From assembly GCF_019112545.1 (NCBI RefSeq), contig NW_025064885.1, positions 954,073 to 1,018,072 on the forward strand: a stretch of DNA of 64,000 nucleotides, in the 5' to 3' direction. Positions 13,219 to 25,059 of this stretch are shown here, in pieces. How positions within the stretch are numbered: the stretch's first letter is position 1; each line of letters starts with the position of its first letter. Position numbers and translations under genes: made by a program. The notes below the pieces were generated by a model. That model was given only the letters and a program-made list of their open reading frames with translations. It searched no databases and was not told the origin of the DNA. This stretch comes from Guyanagaster necrorhizus. Taxonomy: Eukaryota; Basidiomycota; Agaricomycetes; Agaricales; Physalacriaceae.

Positions 13219-14601
13219 ATGGAATGTCTGAAATGGTTTTCTAGAGAGTACCATGGTGAGTCAGGTCGGTGCTATGGTGTTCGCGTGAATTGATTTGTTA
13301 GATTTGAATGGCTCCCACATCCAAGTTCTCGACAGACCTCCCACACCACTTGAGTTTTCCAGAATAGCACACATCTCTCGACCTGTTGTTATTCATGGTA
13401 GTATCCACATCCAAACACTGCGAAGCTCAATGTGGTTTAACCCTGTATCAGGACTCCATATACCCGCTACCAAGGACCGATGGAGCAATGAATATCTCTG
13501 TGACAAGATGAAAGACCGGCCAATCTCGGTCTCGGTTACTCCGAATGGGTCTGTGTTCAAAGGCTCAAGTTAATGCTATCTCCAAACCTATGTAGTCACT
13601 TCTAGGCTGGCTGATGCAGTCACAACGGCCCCAGATGGAATATCCTACTTTGTTGAGCCTCATGTCGAATTGATGACAATGGGGGACCTCTTGTCGAAAT
13701 TCGACGGCGACACGACCAGGGTAGCGCTGCTTTAGATTTCTCTCTTGTCCAATTTCTCACTAAAAGAAGGCTATGGAAACTGCCCAGGCATACTATCTGC
13801 AATCCCAGAATGGCAATGTCTACTCGGCAGCATATTTCGATAACGTCGATAGTGATTTCTCAGAGTTCGATGTCCTGCGTCCAGATATTCCCAGCGAAAT
13901 TCATTGGTGCAGCAAATCGTTTGGTGCATCTTCTTGATATTTTTCTGCGGCAGTTCACTGATGCGATACATCAGACAAACATCCGGATGCGGTCAACCTC
14001 TGGATTGGAGACAGCAAGAGCATAACGAGTATTCATTGCGGTAGGTACGTCACTCTCCACGATGCTCATGCCTGATCAAAATCCCATTTAAGATCCTTAT
14101 GAGAATATATACACTGTCGTCCGAGGAGTGAAGTACTTTACGCTCCTCCCTCCCAGTGAGGGTTGGTGTCTCCAAGGTGTGGATGATACAGACCGAAAGC
14201 CGATCTCCGCTGAATAATTACTCCTGCTAGAACGTACATACCCTCATGCGCAGTATATACGAGCCTCGCCTTCGACGGAGTTATGTATCAAACCATCACC
14301 TCCGTCTACTCCTACCATCCGCTGGTCCTCAGTGGGTGATCCGAATCTTCCTGGAGCTCTGCCTGACGAAGCGAATCCAATCAATGTTGTATTGCAAGCA
14401 GGTGAAACGCTCTATCTACCAGCAGGATGGTGGCATCATGTTCGACAATCGGACGAGATTACAGTTGCATTAAACTGGTGGTACGATATAGAAATGCGAG
14501 GCATGACGTGGGTGCTTCTCACATTTCTTCGAGGAACAGATTCCCCTATGATAAAAGGTAAAGAAGATGACATGGAGGGTAGCGAAGTGGAGGAAGCATA
14601 A
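13219..14601 (+). CDS. JMJD7-like JmjC-domain Fe(II)/2-oxoglutarate hydroxylase
   Basis: The family hydroxylates lysines (human JMJD7 acts on DRG GTPases). Seven or so introns break the frame with many stops, but all splice cleanly. Family signatures: LDRPPTPLEFSR near residue 24, [90 protein letters not shown], containing the iron-binding HxD (HCD), then LPPSEGWCL. The C-terminal part has INVVLQAGETLYLPAGWWHHV with the distal iron His, and ALNWWYDIEM. About 345 aa with an acidic tail. Comparison is with recalled human JMJD7. The target protein here is unknown. Confidence 0.85.
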
Positions 14602-14738
14602 AAAATAAAAATCGATTCGGTGTGACGGACCGAAATGCCGGTTTGTCACACTTTGTGACGCCGAGATTTTCAAAGTAAACTTTTGCCCAGCACCGCGACA
14701 GCAGAGACCACTATCTTTTTCTTGTCTTCGTTCTAGTC

Positions 14739-15476
14739 ATGGCCGGCGATAAATCAGAAAAGAAAGACAAGAAGCGCAGAGAGAGTAAAGTTGATCCTCC
14801 TGCAGAAGATATAGAAATGGCGGCTCCGGAAGAGACTACCAAGGTTGTGAGCTTGTTGAGCTGTACGATGCCTTTCATTGACCTAGAACGGCCTTTAGTC
14901 ACCGAAGAAACACAAGAAAGAAAAAGCTGAAGTTCTTATTCCAGTGGAGGAATTATCGCCGCTGGCCAACCCGCTCGCCCAGAAGAAGCTTTTGAAGAAG
15001 TTGCAGAAAACAGTGAAGAAAGGCACGCTATTTTCCCAGACTTTGACTGGTTTTTGGTGACAAGCTTCGTGTAGCGTCCAAATCTCGGCTAGTGAAGAGA
15101 GGTGTGAAGGAGGTGGTCAAAGGAATCAAGAAGGGAGAAAAAGGGTAGGCAAATTCTTTCTTTTACGGCTTTGCTCATTATATTTTTGCGTCCTAGTCTA
15201 CTGATTATAGCGGCCGACATCAGCCCTATTGATATTGTCTCCCATCTACCTGTTTTGAGCGAGGAAGCGAGGATACCATATATTTTCGTTTCATCAAAGG
15301 AGGAGCTGGGCCACTTTAGCTCGACTAAACGGCCGACGAGCTGTGTCATGATATGTCCGCACCAAAAGAGAGAGCTGAAGGAGGGTGGGAAGGATGAGAA
15401 GGATGAAGAATTTCACGACTTGTACAAGGAATGTTATTCTGAGGTGGAAAAACTGGATACCCAGATTGTATTTTAA
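14739..15476 (+). CDS. NHP2: H/ACA snoRNP subunit NHP2 (L7Ae family)
   Basis: Nucleolar RNA-binding subunit of H/ACA particles, which pseudouridylate rRNA. The start MAGDKSEKKDKK precedes a Lys/Glu-rich tail. Core: PLANPLAQKKLLKKLQKTVKKA-SKSRLVKRGVKEVVKGIKKGEKG, then LLIIAADISPIDIVSHLPVL, PYIFVSSKEELG and SCVMICPHQ. All are typical of NHP2/L7Ae. Four exons, about 190 aa. The second intron (15023-15074) is GC-AG: the frame KKA-SK only works if the donor is GCACGC. BFR1 follows 110 bp downstream on the same strand. Confidence 0.92.
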
Positions 15477-15586
15477 TATGTCTGTGCCTTGCGATCGGCT
15501 AGGAATTCGCACGATCCCTTTTCTACGTTGCATTTTTCGACCACCACCACCTTCGTTTTCACCTCTAATACCCTTTCCGTTCTGTC

Positions 15587-17318
15587 ATGGCATCTGCAAA
15601 GACATCCTCCTCTACTGCTAACGGCACTGCAAAGGGCAAGAAAGAGCCCCCCACCAATGGAGCGGTATCCTCAGTCGAGAAAAGGGACACGTTGGATGTG
15701 TCTTCTCATGCGCCATCGACAGGTAAACCGGACAAGAAGGCGTATGAGGCTGATCAGGGCAGAATAAAAGGCGAAATAGGTGCTCTCCAAGCAAATCTGG
15801 TATGTCGTGCCCCAGCTATGGAGTCTGCTCATCTGTGCTCACTACGTTAGTCTGCTCTACGGGATAAAATCTCATTGACGACCAAGGGCGGCACTGGAAA
15901 TGAGCGGCGGAATCACCTGCGAACTGAACTTGACGATATTCGTAGTCAGCAGTCCAGTAACAAGGCCTCGAGAAGAAAGATCCTGGATCAGCTTAAAGCG
16001 TACCAGGATAACGTACAGAAAAAGGTTTGCATTGTATTCAACTAATATATTCCCACGTCTCACACGTTCTCTCAGATCAAGGACCTTCAGGCCGCGCAAT
16101 CAAAGATTCTGTTTAAAAATGTTGGCGAGGTTGATGCTCGGATCAAGTGCGTCAATTTCTTCACCTCCGGGGATATGTACTCAGTAACCCGTAAATAGAA
16201 CTCTAGAAAAACAAGTCGAATCCGGCAACATGAAGCTTGCGGATGAAAAACGAGCCGTCCACGAAATCAGTACATGCAAATGTAACAGACGCACTGTAGA
16301 GAGTTTCCAGGCCACTCAGGAATCCATTGAGGCTGACCGTCACTCTATCGACGAGCTCCGAAAACAGCTCGACAATCCGGAATTCAAAGCCACCTCGGAC
16401 CGTTTCGAGAGTATCAAAGCCGAGCTTGACGAGTTGAAGCGGGAGGAAGACGAAGCTTATGTTGGTCGTGCTAAGCTTTTTGAAGAGCGGGACGGCCTCC
16501 AAGCGCAGCTCAGCGCACTCTTCGACGAGAAGCGCGACTCGGCACAGAGGTTCCGAGAAGCCAACAACCGCTATTGGGCCAAAGTCAACGAGGACCGGGC
16601 CAGGCGTGCCGAGAGGGCCCAGGCTCAGCGCGCCGCTGAAGAGGCAGAGAGGCGGAGAGAGGCCGTACAGCGTCTGCGGGACGAGGCAGAGATCCCCGCA
16701 TATCAGTCCCAGATTGAAGACTGCCAGACCCTCATCGCTTACCTCTCAGGCAAGAACACAGGCCCCTCTAAACTGAACGGCGTGCCTTCTGACCCCAAGG
16801 CTCAGGTGGCCGGTGTTGCCAAGCTGGAGCTCAGGAAGGTCGAGGCAGCACCTGAGGGCGCAGTTGTACGGAAGAAGAAGGGTGAAGAGGCTAGCTACTT
16901 TGTCGCCAAGGGCAAAGGCAAGGGAAGGAAGAGCGCTCCCAAACCCGTCAGCACACCTGAACCTACGCCTGGTGGATTCAATATCGACTTTTCCAGGTTC
17001 TCCGCCCTCTTATCCCTATCCATTTCTCCTCCAGACTCTGCCGCAGATGTGCCTCGTGTTATCTCCGACTTGCAGACCAAGAAGGCTTGGTTCGAGGCAA
17101 ACCAATCTCGTGTCACAGCTGAGAACCTTGCCAAAGCGGAGGCTGAGATCAATCGTCTGAGTACGAAGGAGGTTGCTGCAACACCGGAGATCACTCCCAG
17201 TGCTGGAGAATATCCCGGTGAACCTGCATCGACGGCCCCATCTTCAGTAGTTCCTGATGACGTTGCGGAGGCAACGGTTGATGCTGTGCACGAGGAGGTC
17301 AAGGAGGCTGATTCATGA
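15587..17318 (+). CDS. BFR1: Bfr1-like polysome/ER-associated coiled-coil protein
   Basis: Yeast Bfr1 associates with polysomes and mRNPs at the ER and affects secretion and ploidy. Here an Ala/Ser/Lys-rich start (MASAKTSSST) leads into long coiled coils: YEADQGRIKGEIGALQANL, ERRNHLRTELDDIR, SSNKASRRKILDQLKAY, KILFKNVGEVDARIKTLEKQVESG and MKLADEKRAVHEIS. After heptad-rich residues up to about 340 there is a Lys/Gly-rich linker (KGKGKGRKSAPK), a short helical block (DFSRFSALLSLSISPP) and an acidic end. Three short introns in the first 600 bp. About 520 aa. Confident from overall sequence and layout. Confidence 0.85.
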
Positions 17319-17665
17319 TAAGTTGCATGATTAGTTACTGTGGATATGTCTTCTCAATATAGTAATCAAACCTATCTCATTGAAATCTTCTATGCTGTAT
17401 AGATGAAATAAATTGAGCAAGGAATACAGCCGGATAGCTTTATATATGATATATATCGATAACAAATCCGAGAATCCTTTACAAGGTGATTAAGGAGCGT
17501 GGTTCGACAAGTAGGAACGACATCAGAAGAAAAAAAAGATAATACAAGTACGTCGACGGGTAAAAGAAAGTCAGTTGTGCAAGCATAAGCAAGAATGGTA
17601 TGGTATTAGTAGAGTATCACATCCACAACGGCCCAAAGCTAGAAAACAAACGAAATACAGAATGT
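17319..17665. other. Convergent intergenic spacer
   Basis: 347 bp between the ends of BFR1(+) and the RFX gene(-). AT-rich near 17440-17460 (repeated TATATAT), as expected for overlapping 3' untranslated regions. No gene seen. Confidence 0.5.
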
Positions 17666-20640
17666 CTATACTCCCTGGGCCTCTGTTTTGACGGGCTCAA
17701 CGGTCTCAGCTTCAGGATCACTAGAGGGAGTTGCAGACGAATGCATACCCATGTCCTGGGGCGTGAAACTAGAAACATCAAATGCATTCCCCGAGTTGGA
17801 GAAATCAGAGAATGGAAGCCCCGTCGAATGGACAGTCGGTATCGTGTCTTCTTGCGTGTTGGAAGTGTCCATATACGACAAGGATCCATAACCGTCAGAG
17901 TTGAACGTTGTAGACGACGGGTCAAGCGAACCTGCAGAAAATGTATCGTTCTGAAGGGCCGCGAGCATGCTTGACGTAGTAGGTGTCATAAGACTTTGCG
18001 GACGAACGTCCATGGAGTTGAAGTTCTCCTGGCCAGCCATGGGTGACAAGGAAAAGAATTGCTGTTGCATAACAGGCTCCACGGAAGCCGCAACGGAGTT
18101 GGTAGATAGTGCAACGCTCCGAAGAACGTTGACCGCAATCCAATCACTCAAGGTGGCGTCAATTCTCTGGGCTCGAAAGATAACGATGCAACTTACTCCA
18201 AGAATAGTTTTAGAATTTGGAAAGCACCGAATGCTGGATCGCTTCGAATGGTCTAGCGAAAGACACCTGTCAGCGCTTTAAAGACGGCGAGAATTGTCAT
18301 TACTCACCAGATCTCGCATAACTTGGCTCGTAACATAACCCCAGCGAATGAGAACACTTCGTGAGCTCATCGTCCCCCTCTCCTCACCACCATGCATAGC
18401 CCGGCTACCACCCATCAGTCTATCGCAGCACTTGTCTGCCCAAGACATAACTTCTCTCACGGGTTCCGCAGTTTTAGTAAGATTCTCCATCAATGCCACA
18501 AACTCCACCTCCAATAATTGAACAAGGTCTTCATGGCGACAATTACAGACTAGTGCTGACTGGTTTCGAACGGACTCAAAGTCGACTTTCTGCCAAGAAC
18601 GACGCATCTCCGTAAGCTGCTTCTGATTGGTGAGAACCGTATTTAGCGCTTGAGTAACTTGGTATATGTCAAGGAATCGCACTGTGTTGACCATGAATCA
18701 AAGACAAATGCACATTTTTTTTGACGCAACTTACAAACAAGGTGGCCAAATCGAGCACCTAGTTCGACTTTAGGCTCAACGAAGGTGTTACCATAGTTAT
18801 CCAGTGCAACCAACAAAATCTTTTCCATCTTGTTGGCGAACTGACGAAGATTTGCAAGAGATGTCGATGGAATAGGCGACAACATCTGAAGTCGTAAAAT
18901 TTCAAGCATTTCCTGTAAATGGTTCAAATGAATCATCAAAGGAATGAATGATACTTGCTGAAACATACATCGTAAACGATAGCATCTGCTTTGGCCATCA
19001 GACCCGCTATAGCCGGGGCGTGAACAACCTCCCGATGATTACCACTCAAGTTGGACCAGAAGCTCCGCAAGTGCATCTCAAAAGAGTCGAACCTGAACAT
19101 CTTGACACTTTCCAAGAGCGAATCGAGATGGTCCTGAAACCAACCCCATACTTCACGCGCTGCGATGCCGTGTGGGGATGTAGAGTTTGCGCCCACAGCG
19201 TCCTCGATGCTAGGGAAGTGCGGGAATTGACGAACGGATGAAGACGGCTGGGACGCAAGGTACGGCACCGAATTGCCTGAAGGAGGTGATTGGGACTGGA
19301 CAGGCAACCCACTGTCTGCTCCCGGGTGCCGGCGAATTGATGCCTGGGGAGGAAAAGTACCAGGTGGACGTTGGTTCGCTTGCACCTGCGAGAGAAGAGT
19401 CGCGGCAGTCGGTGTTTTGTCGCTCATATCTTGCGGAAAAACGGTCCCCTTGACATCGCCGGAAAGAGCGAGCGAATTGCGTTTGGAGCCCAAGGCGGAA
19501 TTGACCCCTTCAGAATCGTCATCGTCGTCGTCGTCAGAGCGCTCTTCACTTCTGTTGGCAGTTTCTGCTTGTTCGTTGGCCAAACGGGCGGCATTGACTG
19601 AAGGCTGTCCAGCGTGATTGTTTGACTTGTGAATATAATCCTGAAGCCATTCGGCTTCGGCCGAGGTCGCGGGTCGAATACCACAATCTGTCATCAAAAC
19701 CGTGATGAGACATGTGTACCATCAAAGATGTTGTTCTGTGGCTTACAATGGTATTTGCTATTCCCTCTGACGCCGAGACGCCTTGTTTTGATTGTGGGAA
19801 AACAAAGGCGAATAGCCTTGCCCAGAGTGGCCGTGTTGATGTGAGGAATCCCGTACTGGTCACAGACTCGACGGTAAGAGAAATAAAGGCCTTGACGCGG
19901 CACATTGCCGTCGGGGTAAGGAGCGTAGTTCGCAGTGAGCCTGTTGTAAGCGAATAAAGGCTGGGAAGACGTCTATCAGAACACATATACGCACCATGCC
20001 TGCACAAAAATCTGCTTGGCCCTGTCTGAAGCACTCGTGGTAGTGGCCGCTCTCACATTGGCGGCAAGTTTCTCCAGTGCCTGATCATTGTTGAGCGTCA
20101 TGCGACCGAAAGCGCCAGCGGCGTGAAGGGCATCGTGGTTAGGAGCCATGGTGTGAGTTGGGCCGCCGTACATGGTTGGGTACTCTGATGTCGAATTTCC
20201 CAAGAACATGGCAATATCGTCTGTTTCGCTCGACGAGGAGTGAACGCTGTCGGTATCACGAGGGTACGGAGAGGCTGCAGCACGAGCACGGATGTGGCTG
20301 GGACGAAGATGGTTTTTTAGGGCAGGATTAGTTATATTGTGATTAGGAGGGGACTATCCAGCCGAAAAAGATGAGCATGGCGGCGATGAAGAAGAGGAGA
20401 ACATACGGGGTCAGTGGGCAGGCCTGGATGGCCCAGATTATACGTAGCACGGTACAAGTCTTCTGTCGATGGCGGCATTCCTGCCTGCATTCGTGATAGG
20501 CCACCTTGAGAAGACTGAGGACGAGAACTGGAAGAATGAGTCGACGACGAGGACACGGAATTGGACCTGGAATGAGAGTGGATCGGGAGAAAGTCGAGGG
20601 GCATGTTTGTCGACATCATCTGCATGTTGACTGCGGCCAT
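17666..20640 (-). CDS. RFX-type winged-helix transcription factor
   Basis: The N-terminus is Ser-rich (MAAVNMQMMSTNMPLDFLP), then RAAASPYPRDTDSVHSSSSE. The RFX DNA-binding domain follows: WLTANYAPYPDGNVPRQGLYFSYRRVCDQYGIPHINTATLGKAIRLCFPTIKTRRLGVRGNSKYHYCGI, interrupted by introns near 20000 and 19744. This matches the RFX core (VPR..Y..Y...C; FP...TRRLG.RG.SKYHY). Next is an acidic/Ser linker (DDDDDDDSEG) and a helical C-terminal region (ANLRQFANKMEKILLVALDNY, EVEFVALMENLTKTAEPVREVM) like the extended RFX dimerisation region. It ends Ser/Thr/Pro rich. About 850 aa, roughly ten exons. Relatives in fungi act as DNA-damage or cell-cycle regulators; the role here is inference. Confidence 0.88.
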
Positions 20641-21137
20641 CGTCGCGGCGGTCGGTGAGCTCGTCGCTGTGGGCGGTGTTGTGGTCGAGGCTCTGGCAAA
20701 TAGTCAAAGAGCGAATAACGAAGGCGGACCAGCCGGGATGAATGAGAGTAAAATAGAGTATAGTAAGTCGAAGGCTCGCGTGCGGAAAAAGATCCTCGAT
20801 GGACGCTCGACGAATCCTGGACCCGAAGATAAAATAAAGAAATGAAGGCAGCGCAAGGCTCCAGGAAAAGGCTCCCGATGATAATGGAATACGAGTTTGC
20901 TCGAGGATGTGGGTGGTGGTTACGATCTTGATCACTGGCAATCTGCAGGCGTAGCAGCAGGCGTTGGCAAGGAGACCGTCTTGGAGACCGAAGACTGACG
21001 CCTCCTTCCTTATATTCTTCGAATTTGTCCCACGATCTTTGCATCATTTCGAATCTCAAATCCATCCCATATCATACCCTCAAACATCTACTTACTTACA
21101 TATCATTGTATCACTGCCATTTACCACAAGGCGACCA
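20641..21137. other. Intergenic spacer upstream of the RFX gene
   Basis: 497 bp between the RFX start (-) and the stop of endopolyphosphatase (-). It should hold the RFX promoter and 5' UTR, and the PPN1 terminator. The 21030-21130 stretch is pyrimidine and AT rich on the + strand. Open frames here are chance reads. Confidence 0.5.
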
Positions 21138-23737
21138 TTATTCCCCTCCCATGTACATAAATTCTCGGAACTGCTTTCGTAACTTGTTCTCTTTCCCGTC
21201 TGCCAATCGCCGTGCCAATTCCACCCACGACCCTACAGTCAAGTCCCGCATTCCATATGGCGTGTATTTGCTCTTCTCGACCGGCCCCTTTCGCAGCGAT
21301 TTGGGCAAATTCCCAAGTGGAATTGGATAAACAAACTTCCCATCTTCCTCCGCTGCCGCGGGATGCAGATCTAATGGAGAATAAGTCGTATATTCCAGTT
21401 TGAAATGCGGCTGATGTGTTTTGTTCCCCTCCGCAAGATCCGGAATATAGTACTGGCCATTTTAATCATTAATTATCACCCAAAACGTCAACATAACCGC
21501 GTGTTTCACCTGCGCGTAGCCCAGCGGACTCCACAATTGGTTGCGCCTCGATGGCGAATCAGGATCAGCTTGCCAAGTCGAGTTGAGTTGACATTTCCAG
21601 CTGCTTCGATAGGGCTCGTCCTTGCATAACTCGTCCTTGTTCCCATGCTCTCCGCGATGATGACTGTGCTTCCGGTCCTTCTTCAGTACTCCTACGGGCG
21701 ACGCTTCGAAACCCGTAATGTTGTAAGAAAATATTCGAAATGTCGGCAGATACGGATTCGGGACTACGGGCGGCGAAACATTGATGACCCCATAGTTGTC
21801 GAGGTCGGTCCGGGACGACTTTGGAAGTGTCGAAAAGTCCTCCAACAGGGCGTCGCACAGATCTCCGTTTTGCAACGAGATCGCCCTGGAGTCCTGATCG
21901 AGATCAAATTCGAGGTCGATAGCTTCAACGAAGAAGAACTAGGAAATCTGTATCAGTATATAGGCTTCCAAGTGCAGAACGGTTCGAAATCTGTACGTGA
22001 TCCGCGTTCATATGCTTGAAAAAGAAATAAACGTTAGCACGCCAATCTTCAACAAGAAGTTCAACAACATATACTCCGTAGAGGTGTCCAAGGATGGTGT
22101 CCTGAAACCGTAAGGAGAGATCAACATAGCGGACATACTGTTGTGAAACATCAACATCTCAACATCGAGGGTGCATTTGCTAAGACGGCTCACGCATTCC
22201 GGAAAGAAGTTGCCCGATGATGGTGGAACGTGTCCTTCATGAAAACAGGAGAATGAGCTGCCGCTTATCAATGCACAGTAGAGCAATCGCACCCGTCAAC
22301 CAAACCTTCAGAATCAATCAAGTTAGATTAACGCCACTGACATCATCAGAGCTAGACCTGCCTGCATATTTCGAGCACGGTACAACTTCAGTTGAACTTG
22401 CAACCAATCAAACTGCAAATTCCCGGGATCATCAGGCTCTTTTGTGAGGCACCCACCAACAGCTATAAAGATGATTTCAGAGAGTATGCTAAATTGTCAT
22501 AACATGACAAAGTACCTTTGTTGGAATCATAAAAGTACATGGTGTTCAAACTGATGACCGCTAAGGCGTTTGGCACCACCTCAACCGAATAGTATGCACC
22601 TCGTTGAAACACTTGGTGGTAAGGAAACGGTATGAATGGCTTCCATATCCTAGAAGACGGCCAAATTGTACGCGGATACTGATGGCAAAGAAAAGATACG
22701 TACGAAGAATATTCATTCGTAATGCTGTTAGGACCTATGACGATGTTTGAGTGAAATATATACAGTAGCCGTGGATCGAAGTTGACCTGGAGTCAGGATA
22801 TTCTGATATGGATGAACGTAAGCGAGACAAGGCGTATATACGAAGGAAAAAGCTCGTACATGTGCTGTGCATACAGCCGCCAGTTAGAGCAGTGTAAAGA
22901 TATATTTATATTGAGCCAGTTAATACTCACGCCAGACATCGTTGTTACCTTATATATTGTGACGTTCAGGATGCTGTCAAAGGAAAACCCCCAAAACACT
23001 TACCTAGGCTAGGGATAACTGGTATACCCCGACTCGAAAATATCTTCTCCATCCGTTTGGCGACCACGCTATTGAGATCGTATATCTCACTCGGAGTTCG
23101 GGGAAGCTTGCGGTCGTTGTCGTGCCTGGTAGTGGCATTGATGATGAACACGCGGTAAAAGAGGGAGGGAGGGAGGGAGGGAAGGGGGGGGAAATATAAA
23201 AGTTTCACCTGGCATTGTCGCCTGTCCCTGTTCACATTGAGTACAATTGAGTTTATGAACAAGTATAACGGCCATATGGCTGCTCACAAACAACAAAGTC
23301 GATCTCCTCCGCCCAGTGTTTGTCGAGGACGTCGAGTGTAAAGTTTGTTAGCGTGAAGGGCGAATCACAGTCGCTGAAACCATCCACATGTGTCGGTAAG
23401 ATGAATCAAGATAGATGGCGCACCAAACTTACGAATAGGGCGTTCCATAATAGTGAGATCTGTTTTTCTTCTTCTTCGGTTTGTTCCTATGACAGGCTTT
23501 GGATTGAGATTTGTGAACTTTGTAGTACGGGTCGGGATGCATATCTGTGATCTGGAGGAATCGTCCACGGAGCTGCCGTGGTTCTGGGTGTACATCTCGA
23601 GTCAGTTAATCTCACCGAAATGGAGCTGGATAGAGATACAGACTGGTTGCAGGAACCTGGAAGGGAGTTTGAGTCGGGGCAGAGAAAACTTCTGCCAAAG
23701 CAAAAGTGAGGACGAGGAGGACGTTGAGAGGGAGCAT
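21138..23737 (-). CDS. PPN1: Endopolyphosphatase (PPN1, metallophosphoesterase)
   Basis: Cuts long inorganic polyphosphate chains in the vacuole. A hydrophobic N-terminus (MLPLNVLLVLTFALAEVFSA) is a signal peptide or anchor. Metallophosphoesterase motifs in order: [138 protein letters not shown]. The C-terminal part has SWKCQLNSTWQADPDSPSR and ELARRLADG, ending FMYMGGE. About 620 aa in roughly 14 exons. It contains a probable 5-nt microexon (22864-22860) and one GC-AG intron (22361-22306). The first splice (after TPFQ) is the weakest part of the model. Confidence 0.9.
22860..22864 (-). other. PPN1: Probable 5-nt microexon of PPN1
   Basis: The five bases CACAT lie between a 66-nt intron (22930-22865) and a 57-nt intron (22859-22803, CTTAC branch-like site). 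Joined to the flanking exons they complete the conserved WPHN metal-site motif. The second intron is a multiple of three and has no stop, so retention (19 extra residues) is the alternative. Confidence 0.65.
23161..23191. repeat. GGGA microsatellite / G-run
   Basis: On the + strand five GGGA units are followed by a run of eight G. It lies in a PPN1 intron, so the transcript carries the C/T-rich complement next to the acceptor. The G strand could fold into a G-quadruplex. Confidence 0.8.
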
Positions 23738-24086
23738 GGTGGAGGTTGGCAGGAGAGATAGTGGCGCTATCCATCCACAGTGGATCTGTTGAACACGACT
23801 AAAACGGAAGAGACAGTTGGCGGTACATGGTCACGGTTCTGGTCGCACGTTTGCATAGTACGCGTGAGGTCATTGGACCGGTAATTGCCGAAGGATCGAC
23901 GCGTCACCCAATGTAGGATGAAAGACCCCTAACATCACACCTTGAGTCAGTTACGGCAAGACATATCTATATGGTACATGCTAACTAGTACAGAGTGATG
24001 CGAATTGTAGTGACAACGATAACATAACCAGGGCAGAACGATAGCCAGTGGTAAACAGCACAGAGAGGAAGAGCAAATCACGCCAA
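23738..24086. other. Intergenic spacer
   Basis: 349 bp between the PPN1 start (-) and the stop of the next minus-strand gene. It should hold the PPN1 promoter. Nothing else stands out. Confidence 0.45.
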
Positions 24087-24693
24087 TCACTTGGTCTTTA
24101 TCGACCGTGGCGAACGCTCATCGTGGTCGTGTATCCTGGATGCAGAACGGGGCAAATGAAGAGCCAACAAGATCTCGGCGTTGTTACCGGTGTTTAGGAC
24201 GTCACGGATGGATTGTTCGGCGAGATTGCACACCTGCGTTATCGCGTCAGCATCATCGTCATCCACCGGTAAGCAAGGTATGATCATCTTACTCTGCTAT
24301 AACCTCCGAGTTGCAGAGTAGAACGACTTTTGGCGATAGTGTTGTGGATGGCATCATAGGAGTATCTGCGCCTGGATTGCAGGGCATGAGCTGGCCGACC
24401 GAGGCGCTAAAATGCCACTAGACTCACAAAACATTGTCGAGCTCTGTCCTAGAACGTGGGAGGATGAAGATGTCGGCGCCACCGAGGTAGCGGTCTAGAG
24501 CTTGGTACGCTGCGCATCCAGCGACAAGAGCTTCGTCGAGGGAGAGGTCGGCGTCCCAGGGGGAGCCAAGCTCGCTAATTAGAACAGTAAGCAAACCGCC
24601 ATGACTTGACTTGACAAGGCAAGGGAGACAGACATACGTGAGATAGCCATGGGCAAGGGCTTCAGGTGAATGAGGAGCGAGGAATCTGTCCAT
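24087..24693 (-). CDS. Small protein of unknown function
   Basis: Four exons splice to about 142 residues: MDRFLAPHSPEALAHGYLT + ELGSPWDADLSLDEALVAGC..., then NVLRRYSYDAIHNTIAKSRS and VCNLAEQSIRDVLNTGNN, ending SPRSIKTK*. Three GT-AG introns are needed and each restores the frame, which argues for a real gene. Ala/Leu-rich helices dominate, with no signal peptide, membrane helix or known motif. A TATA-like box lies about 60 bp upstream. I do not recognise the family. Confidence 0.6.
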
Positions 24694-25059
24694 GGAGGTA
24701 GTGGCGATGGTGGTGGTGTTGGGTGAAACAGGAAGAAGGATCAAGACCGTTTTATAAAGAGAGAGCCGGGTGTGTGATTGTGCGCGGCAGCAGAGAACGT
24801 GAGACAGAAGCAGAGCTAGATGACTCGGTAAGAAATGGTCCAAATTTGACTCAATTTGCGGTATTCAAACGTGCGAAGGCGTGACGTGACTCTTTCCGCG
24901 CAGGTCATCAATTTACGCGTGCGCCAGCTCGGGTACCGTTGAGAGAAAAATAATTCTTTGTTGTGCTGGGTATTTTCTTGGCTGATCTCCTTTTATGGCA
25001 TCTAAATTGTTTGATTTATCACGTTGCAACTTGACAGGACCCATCTGCGTGCTACCGTC
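24694..25059. promoter_or_regulatory. Divergent promoter region, small unknown gene / AACS
   Basis: 366 bp between two divergent start codons. It holds the TATA-like box of the minus-strand gene. On the AACS side no clear core element is visible. Confidence 0.45.
24750..24756 (-). promoter_or_regulatory. TATA-like box (TATAAAA)
   Basis: TATAAAA on the minus strand, about 57 nt upstream of the ATG at 24693, a normal distance for a fungal core promoter. Confidence 0.5.

Noticed and set aside
13219..14601. JmjC gene as a pseudogene, because each frame has several stops
   Set aside because: Every stop falls in an intron with good borders; spliced exons give all family motifs and the iron ligands without a break.
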